From a virus: DNA of 39,662 nt. The stretch spans positions 1 through 39,662 of IMG/VR virus record IMGVR_UViG_3300025525_000034, one strand, 5' to 3'. Every line of letters begins with the position of its first letter. Positions within the stretch are counted from its first letter, which is position 1. The notes under the pieces are model-generated. The model was not told the origin of the DNA. It saw only the letters and a list, made by a program, of their open reading frames with translations, and searched no databases. Position numbers and translations under genes: made by a program. Of the stretch, positions 35,446-39,662 are shown in pieces.

Positions 35446-38069
35446 CCGCAACTGTCGTCTATCTCGCCCACGCTCTGACGCCCAGCAAGCGCCGCATCGA
35501 ACACGTCGCCCCGCGCAGCATCAGGAGCCTGGCACCCGACTGGAGGCGCCCACACATCGCCTTGCTGAACGGCCAGGCCATCATGCGAGCCGACTGGTCG
35601 CGCAGGCTGCACCACGGCGAGACGCTGGCGTTTGTCGATGTGCAGAGCATCCCCCAAGGAGGCAAAGGCGGCAGTAATCCCTTGCAGATGGTGCTGATGC
35701 TGGCGGTGATGGTGATGGCTCCACAAGCGGCCTGGGCGATAGAGGGCATGCTGGGTGCAAGTGGTATCGCTGTAGGTGCCTCCGGCTTGATGGCGATTCA
35801 GGCCGGCGTTGTGTTCGCCGGCATGATGCTGGTTAACGCGCTGATCCCGCCGCCCAAGTTGCCCAGCCCGCAGCAGGCCGCCGCACTGGCCGCGCCATCG
35901 CCCACGTACAGCCTGCAAGCGCAGGGCAACTCAGCCCGGCTGGAAGCGGCTATACCCGAGCATTTCGGGCGCATGATCGCCTATCCCGATTTCGCGGCCC
36001 AGCCCTATCAAGAGTTTGCCGGCAACGAGCAATATCTCTACCAGTTGCTGTGTATCGGGCGCGGCGAGTACGACATCGAGGCGATTCGCGTAGAAGACAC
36101 ACCGATCAGTTCGTTCGATGAAATCACCTACGAAATCATCCAGCCCAACGGCGCACTGACCCTGTTCCCGGCCAACGTCATCAGTGCGCCGGAGGTCAGC
36201 GGACAGGAAATTGAGAAGGATGTTTACCTCGGCCCGTTTATCCTGAGTGCACCGGAGACTGTTGCCAACACAATTGGCGTCGATTTCGTTTTGCCGCGTG
36301 GTCTCTATCACGTCAACGGCACGACCGGCGCACTGGAAGAAATGTCGCTGCAAGTTCAGATTGAGGCGCAGACCATCGATGACCTTGGCGCACCAGTCGG
36401 TTCCTGGGCAACCATTGGTAGCGTGACCTATACGGCAGCAACCACCACGCCACAGCGTTATTCCGAGCGCTACAACGTGATTCAGGCCCGCTATCAAGTG
36501 CGGGTGAAGCGGCTCGACGCCAAAGAGACAGATACGGATTATGGCCATGAGGTTGCGTGGGCGGGCGTCCGCGCCTACCTGCCCGATACCCGCACCTTCG
36601 GCGATGTGACCTTGTTGGCGATGCGGATGCGAGCCTCAAACAACTTGAGCATGCAGGCCAGTCGCAAGATCAACGTGATCTGCACGCGCAAGCTGCCGAT
36701 CTGGAATGGCTCGACCTGGAGCGGATTGACAGCCACACGCTCGATTGCATGGCCGATTGCCTACGCCTGCAAACAAGTCGGCCTGACAGATGCGCAAATC
36801 GACTTGCCGACGCTGCTGGCACTGGACGCCACCTGGGCGGCGCGAACCGACTTCTTCGATGCACGCTTTGACAACTTCCTTGGCTTTTGGGAAGCGGTCA
36901 GCAAGATGGCGTCAGCCGGTCGTGCCAAGGTTTACATGCAGGCCGGCGTGGTGCGGCTGATGCGTGACCAAGCGGCAACGATCCCGGTGCAACTCTACTC
37001 GATGCGCAATATCCTGCGAGGCAGCTTCAGCGTCGATTATCTGATGCCCACGGCAGACACCGCCGACGCGATCGATGTCGGCTATTTCGACTCCGGCGTC
37101 TGGTCGCCTCGCCGTGTCCGCGCCTTGCTTCCAGCCAGCACCGCCGCCCGCCCGGCGAAGGTCGATCTGTTCGGCGTCACCGGCCGGCAGCATGCTTTCC
37201 GTGAGGGGATGTACCAGGCTGCATCGAATCGCTACCGGCGCAAGATCATCCGCTTCAGCGCGGAAATGGAAGGATTCATTCCGTCGTTCGGCGATCTGAT
37301 CGCGGTTCAACACGACATGCCCGCATGGGGCCAGGCCGGCGAGGTGGTGGCGTGGAACAGCCTGACCCGCACCGCCACCTTGAGCGAGCCGTTAGAGTGG
37401 GCGGAATCCGGTACGCACTACATCGCCCTGCGCAAGCGTGACGGTTCCGTGGACGGGCCGTACTCGGTGATGCAAGGACTGCTCGATACGCAAGTCATTC
37501 TCTCTGCCACGCCGGCCATTACACCCTATGTGGGTGGAGCGGAGGAACGCACGCACTACACCTTCGGCGTGGCCGAGACCTACCGTCAGCCGGCCAAGGT
37601 GATTTCGATCCGCCCGCGTGGTCTGCATTCAGTCGAGATCGAGTGCGTCAACGAAGACCCCAGCGTCCACACCGCCGAAGTCGGCCAACTTGCCCCGGCG
37701 ATCCAGTTTAGTCAGTTGGCCGGCTACACCAACGCGCCAGCCGTGGTCGGCCTGTCAGCCAGATCAATGCCGGGCAACCCCGAACAGATGCTGCTGACGT
37801 GGCAACCCTCGCCGTGGGCGGATTACTACGTCATCGAGCAATCCAGTGATGGCATGACCTGGACCCGTACCGGCGAAACCGGAACCAGCAATTTCAGCGC
37901 CCGCGCACTGTACGGCAGCGCCACCCTGATCCGCGTGGCGGCGGTCGGTGTCGCAAAAGGCCCGTGGGTGACAGTCAGCTATGGTAGTTCGGCGGACTAT
38001 ATGTGGTCAGCCACGACTACGGACCTGATGTGGAACGCCGTCACAACAACCCCCATGTGGAGCTATTGA
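35442..38069 (+). CDS. Tail tip / host specificity protein J-like
   Basis: This 875-residue protein combines several parts. Residues ~1-75 resemble a small beta-grasp tail assembly domain (NGQAIMRADWSRRLHHGETL). Residues ~80-135 hold two membrane-like segments as in lambda gpI (LQMVLMLAVMVMAPQAAWAI, GLMAIQAGVVFAGMMLVNAL). The J-type hub domains follow (YQLLCIGRGEYDIEAIRVED, VAWAGVRAYLPDTRTFGDVT, FWEAVSKMASAGRAKVYMQA). A fibronectin III-like unit (ADYYVIEQSSDGMTWTRTGE) is near the C-terminus. The end has short WSATTTDLMWNAVTTTPMWS repeats. It forms the tail tip that contacts the receptor. The apparent I-J fusion is noteworthy. Confidence 0.87.
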   Translation: MTATVVYLAHALTPSKRRIEHVAPRSIRSLAPDWRRPHIALLNGQAIMRADWSRRLHHGETLAFVDVQSIPQGGKGGSNPLQMVLMLAVMVMAPQAAWAIEGMLGASGIAVGASGLMAIQAGVVFAGMMLVNALIPPPKLPSPQQAAALAAPSPTYSLQAQGNSARLEAAIPEHFGRMIAYPDFAAQPYQEFAGNEQYLYQLLCIGRGEYDIEAIRVEDTPISSFDEITYEIIQPNGALTLFPANVISAPEVSGQEIEKDVYLGPFILSAPETVANTIGVDFVLPRGLYHVNGTTGALEEMSLQVQIEAQTIDDLGAPVGSWATIGSVTYTAATTTPQRYSERYNVIQARYQVRVKRLDAKETDTDYGHEVAWAGVRAYLPDTRTFGDVTLLAMRMRASNNLSMQASRKINVICTRKLPIWNGSTWSGLTATRSIAWPIAYACKQVGLTDAQIDLPTLLALDATWAARTDFFDARFDNFLGFWEAVSKMASAGRAKVYMQAGVVRLMRDQAATIPVQLYSMRNILRGSFSVDYLMPTADTADAIDVGYFDSGVWSPRRVRALLPASTAARPAKVDLFGVTGRQHAFREGMYQAASNRYRRKIIRFSAEMEGFIPSFGDLIAVQHDMPAWGQAGEVVAWNSLTRTATLSEPLEWAESGTHYIALRKRDGSVDGPYSVMQGLLDTQVILSATPAITPYVGGAEERTHYTFGVAETYRQPAKVISIRPRGLHSVEIECVNEDPSVHTAEVGQLAPAIQFSQLAGYTNAPAVVGLSARSMPGNPEQMLLTWQPSPWADYYVIEQSSDGMTWTRTGETGTSNFSARALYGSATLIRVAAVGVAKGPWVTVSYGSSADYMWSATTTDLMWNAVTTTPMWSY

Positions 38070-38070
38070 T

Positions 38071-39168
38071 ATGCCTACCCTACCGCTGGCGACAGCCTTT
38101 ACCGGCTCGGCGATTACCGAAGCCCAGTTCAAGACCGCCATCACCGATCAACGAGAATTTCTCGCCAGCCTGCTCGGCACTGCGGGCACGCAATCCGCCG
38201 CGTTGGCGGCCATCGGCGCGCTGCTCAGTGGTGTGTCAGCCAAAACATCCGCCTACACCGTTCTCGCGGCGGATCGCGGGAAGTTAATCGACTGCACCAG
38301 CGGCACCTTCAGTCTGACGCTGACCGCAGCGGCCACGCTTGGCGCCGGCTACAGCTTCGCCGTGCGCAACTCGGGCACGGGCGTCATCACCATCGACCCC
38401 AATGCGGCAGAACTGATCGACGGGGTGGCGACCATTACCTTGCAGGCTGGCGAATCCTGCCTGCTGATCTGCAACGGAACAGCCTGGAAAACCGTTGGCC
38501 GCACAGCGACTGTGCCCGTGGACATCCAGACGTTCAACTCCAGCAACAACTGGCTGAAGCCGGCAAAAGGCACGGTGGCACTGGTCGAGGTGTGGGGTGC
38601 CGGCGGCAGCGGCGCGCGTGATTCAGATTATTCGGGCAGCGGCGGTGCCGGTGGCGGCTATGCCGCGAAACTGATCCCGCTGGCCTCACTCGCGGCATCG
38701 GTATCGGTAACGATTGGCGCGGGCGGATCGGCGCGGGCCACCAACCTTGCTGGGCAGGACGGTGGATCGACAACCTTCGGATCGCACCTCAGCGGTTATG
38801 GTGGCAAGGGGGGGCGTAGACCGACAGTCGATGACGTCTCGGCTCTAATAGAGACACCTGGAGGAGCGGGCGGCGGCGGCGACCACGATGGCGTTGGTGG
38901 TGTCGGTGGCGGAACCAATTATCACAACGGCGGCGCGGCTGGCGGTGCGTCTCGGTACGGTGGCGGCGGGGGTGGTGGAGGCGCATCCGACTCAAGCCCA
39001 GGGGCAGCGGCGGGCGGAACATCTACCTATGGCGGAAATGGCGGCGCGGGCGCGCATGACGCCAACAACGCCGGCAACGGCACCCAGCCAGGCGGCGGCG
39101 GCGGCGGTGCAGAGGATGGCACCAGCGGAGCAGGCGGCAACGGTCGCTGCGTGGTCACGGTATTCTGA
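38071..39168 (+). CDS. Tail fibre with polyglycine-rich C-terminus
   Basis: This 365-residue protein has a virion-attaching N-terminus (LATAFTGSAITEAQFKTAIT) and a small beta domain (AADRGKLIDCTSGTFSLTLT, GVITIDPNAAELIDGVATIT). A C-terminal ~190 residues of glycine-rich sequence follow, with runs such as GGGGGGGGASDS. It closes with GAGGNGRCVVTVF. Glycine-rich adhesins with polyglycine helices are known from T-even-type receptor-binding proteins (phage S16 gp38), so this may be the receptor-binding tip. It starts one base after the J-like gene. Confidence 0.82.
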   Translation: MPTLPLATAFTGSAITEAQFKTAITDQREFLASLLGTAGTQSAALAAIGALLSGVSAKTSAYTVLAADRGKLIDCTSGTFSLTLTAAATLGAGYSFAVRNSGTGVITIDPNAAELIDGVATITLQAGESCLLICNGTAWKTVGRTATVPVDIQTFNSSNNWLKPAKGTVALVEVWGAGGSGARDSDYSGSGGAGGGYAAKLIPLASLAASVSVTIGAGGSARATNLAGQDGGSTTFGSHLSGYGGKGGRRPTVDDVSALIETPGGAGGGGDHDGVGGVGGGTNYHNGGAAGGASRYGGGGGGGGASDSSPGAAAGGTSTYGGNGGAGAHDANNAGNGTQPGGGGGGAEDGTSGAGGNGRCVVTVF

Positions 39169-39179
39169 GCGAGGGCAAA

Positions 39180-39662
39180 ATGCGGATAGCACTGATTGAA
39201 AACGGCACGGTCTCCAACATCTCGGTCGGCGACGAACTGCCTGTAAACGGCGTGTCCATTGACTTCCTGGAAGTGGATATTGGCGACATCTACCAGGATG
39301 GGCAATTTTCAAAGCCGGCGATTTCAATTGAACAGATCAAAGCCGCGAAGCTGGAACAGATCGAGCAAGATCGTGACGCGCAATGCCGCGCCCCTGTGTA
39401 CGTGCATGGCAGGCAATGGCAGGCCGACTCCAGGTCGCAAGAACTGCTCTCGCAGGCCATCACCCTATGCAGCGCCGGCCTACCTCTGCCGGCTGCGTGG
39501 AGAGACGTGGACAACGCCAATATGGTAATCACGTCTCTGGCCGACCTGCTTGCAATTGCCGGCGCAATTGCTGCACAAACACAAACGGCCTACGCGGTGT
39601 CATGGGCCAGAAAGGCAGCGCTGGAAGCGGCGACAACAATGATAGAGATTGAGGCCATTTGA
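39180..39662 (+). CDS. DUF4376-domain tail fibre-associated protein
   Basis: This 160-residue protein has an N-terminal ~55 residues (MRIALIENGTVSNISVGDEL) like those of tail fibre assembly proteins. A DUF4376 domain follows (QDRDAQCRAPVYVHGRQWQA, SRSQELLSQAITLCSAGLPL, WRDVDNANMVITSLADLLAI). Such proteins follow fibre genes and may act as chaperones or attach to the fibre. The stop codon is the last three bases of the window; whether more fibre genes follow cannot be seen. Confidence 0.8.
   Translation: MRIALIENGTVSNISVGDELPVNGVSIDFLEVDIGDIYQDGQFSKPAISIEQIKAAKLEQIEQDRDAQCRAPVYVHGRQWQADSRSQELLSQAITLCSAGLPLPAAWRDVDNANMVITSLADLLAIAGAIAAQTQTAYAVSWARKAALEAATTMIEIEAI

Larger units (their letters stand above)
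408..39662 (+). mobile_element. Mu-like transposable prophage, left part (right end outside window)
   Basis: Gene order and gene content are those of a Mu-like transposable phage: leftward repressor, Ner, DDE transposase A, ATPase B, Gam, GemA, Mor/C activator, lysis genes, gp25-gp31 homologues, protease/scaffold I/Z and gp36/gp37. The tail genes are of lambda/siphovirus type (tube protein, long tape measure, NlpC/P60, J-like), with no sheath or baseplate genes, as in the B3/D3112 group. The left boundary is placed at TG 408 because Mu-type ends begin 5'-TG and three repeats of TGGCACA(A/G)AA follow. More than 39 kb are present and the element continues beyond the window. Confidence 0.9.

Noticed and set aside
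39169-39662. Right end of the prophage
   Set aside because: No inverted TGGCACAnAA repeats or terminal CA context are visible; the last gene is still a tail gene.
408-39662. A dedicated anti-phage defence system or retron
   Set aside because: No reverse transcriptase, restriction, CBASS or similar effector was seen; only the host PIN-domain gene and small unknown genes could have such roles.

Overview
The window is a Mu-like transposable prophage in a GC-rich (roughly 60-65 % by eye) chromosome. The host is probably a betaproteobacterium. That inference rests on the codon and base use and on dispersed palindromes of a kind common in beta- and gammaproteobacteria (a dRS3/NEMIS-like element and a GGATGGGTT..AACCCAT element). 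Only the first ~400 bases look like host DNA: the 3' end of a PIN-domain (VapC-type) toxin gene. The likely left terminus of the phage is TGTTTGAATT at 408, followed by three copies of TGGCACA(A/G)AA, which are candidate transposase-binding sites. No matching inverted right end is visible, so the prophage runs past 39662.

Layout. 408-1205: left end, leftward repressor gene and an operator/promoter region with five GTTGT(A/C)(A/G) motifs. 1206-13268: rightward early/middle region, with Ner-like regulator, HTH protein, a stand-alone Mu-type DNA-binding domain protein, DDE transposase A, AAA+ target-selection ATPase B, several winged-helix and Cys-rich small proteins, Gam, an HU-like protein, GemA (gp16) and a Mor/C-family activator. 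It closes with a Rha-family regulator behind a long inverted-repeat leader that resembles a phage C4-type antisense RNA. A rho-independent terminator at 13306-13339 ends this region. 13446-22171: lysis genes (amidase, holin-like protein, nested Rz/Rz1), small conserved Mu-like genes, small and large terminase, portal (gp29), gp30/F and gpG. 22491-27573: capsid module (protease I with internal scaffold Z, decoration protein, major capsid protein, a SGNH hydrolase, gp36). 27725-39662: a siphovirus-type, non-contractile tail module (terminator, tube protein, chaperones, tape measure, distal tail proteins, NlpC/P60 peptidase, J-like tip protein, glycine-rich fibre, DUF4376 protein). This combination of a Mu-type replication and head plan with a lambda-like tail recalls the B3/D3112 group of transposable phages.

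The most interesting signal is a repeated element at the head of each late module. Three 55-nt sequences (13391-13445, 22436-22490, 27670-27724) end exactly at the ATG of the amidase, the capsid protease and the tail terminator gene. Each begins CCGCTGA, carries a small dyad (GCTGA..TCAG), then a C-run, and has no Shine-Dalgarno sequence. Two of them are preceded by a related larger hairpin whose 8-bp stem has changed sequence while keeping full pairing, and one of those is duplicated in tandem. These are good candidates for Mor/C-activated late promoters, possibly giving leaderless messages, or for a structured leader RNA.

Other points of note are a cloverleaf-like 76-nt sequence on the minus strand between gp30 and gpG, palindromic repeats that sit in frame inside phage coding sequences, a heptamer tandem repeat behind the main terminator, and a minus-strand gene inside the early operon. 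All functional calls come from reading the sequence; no database search was run.
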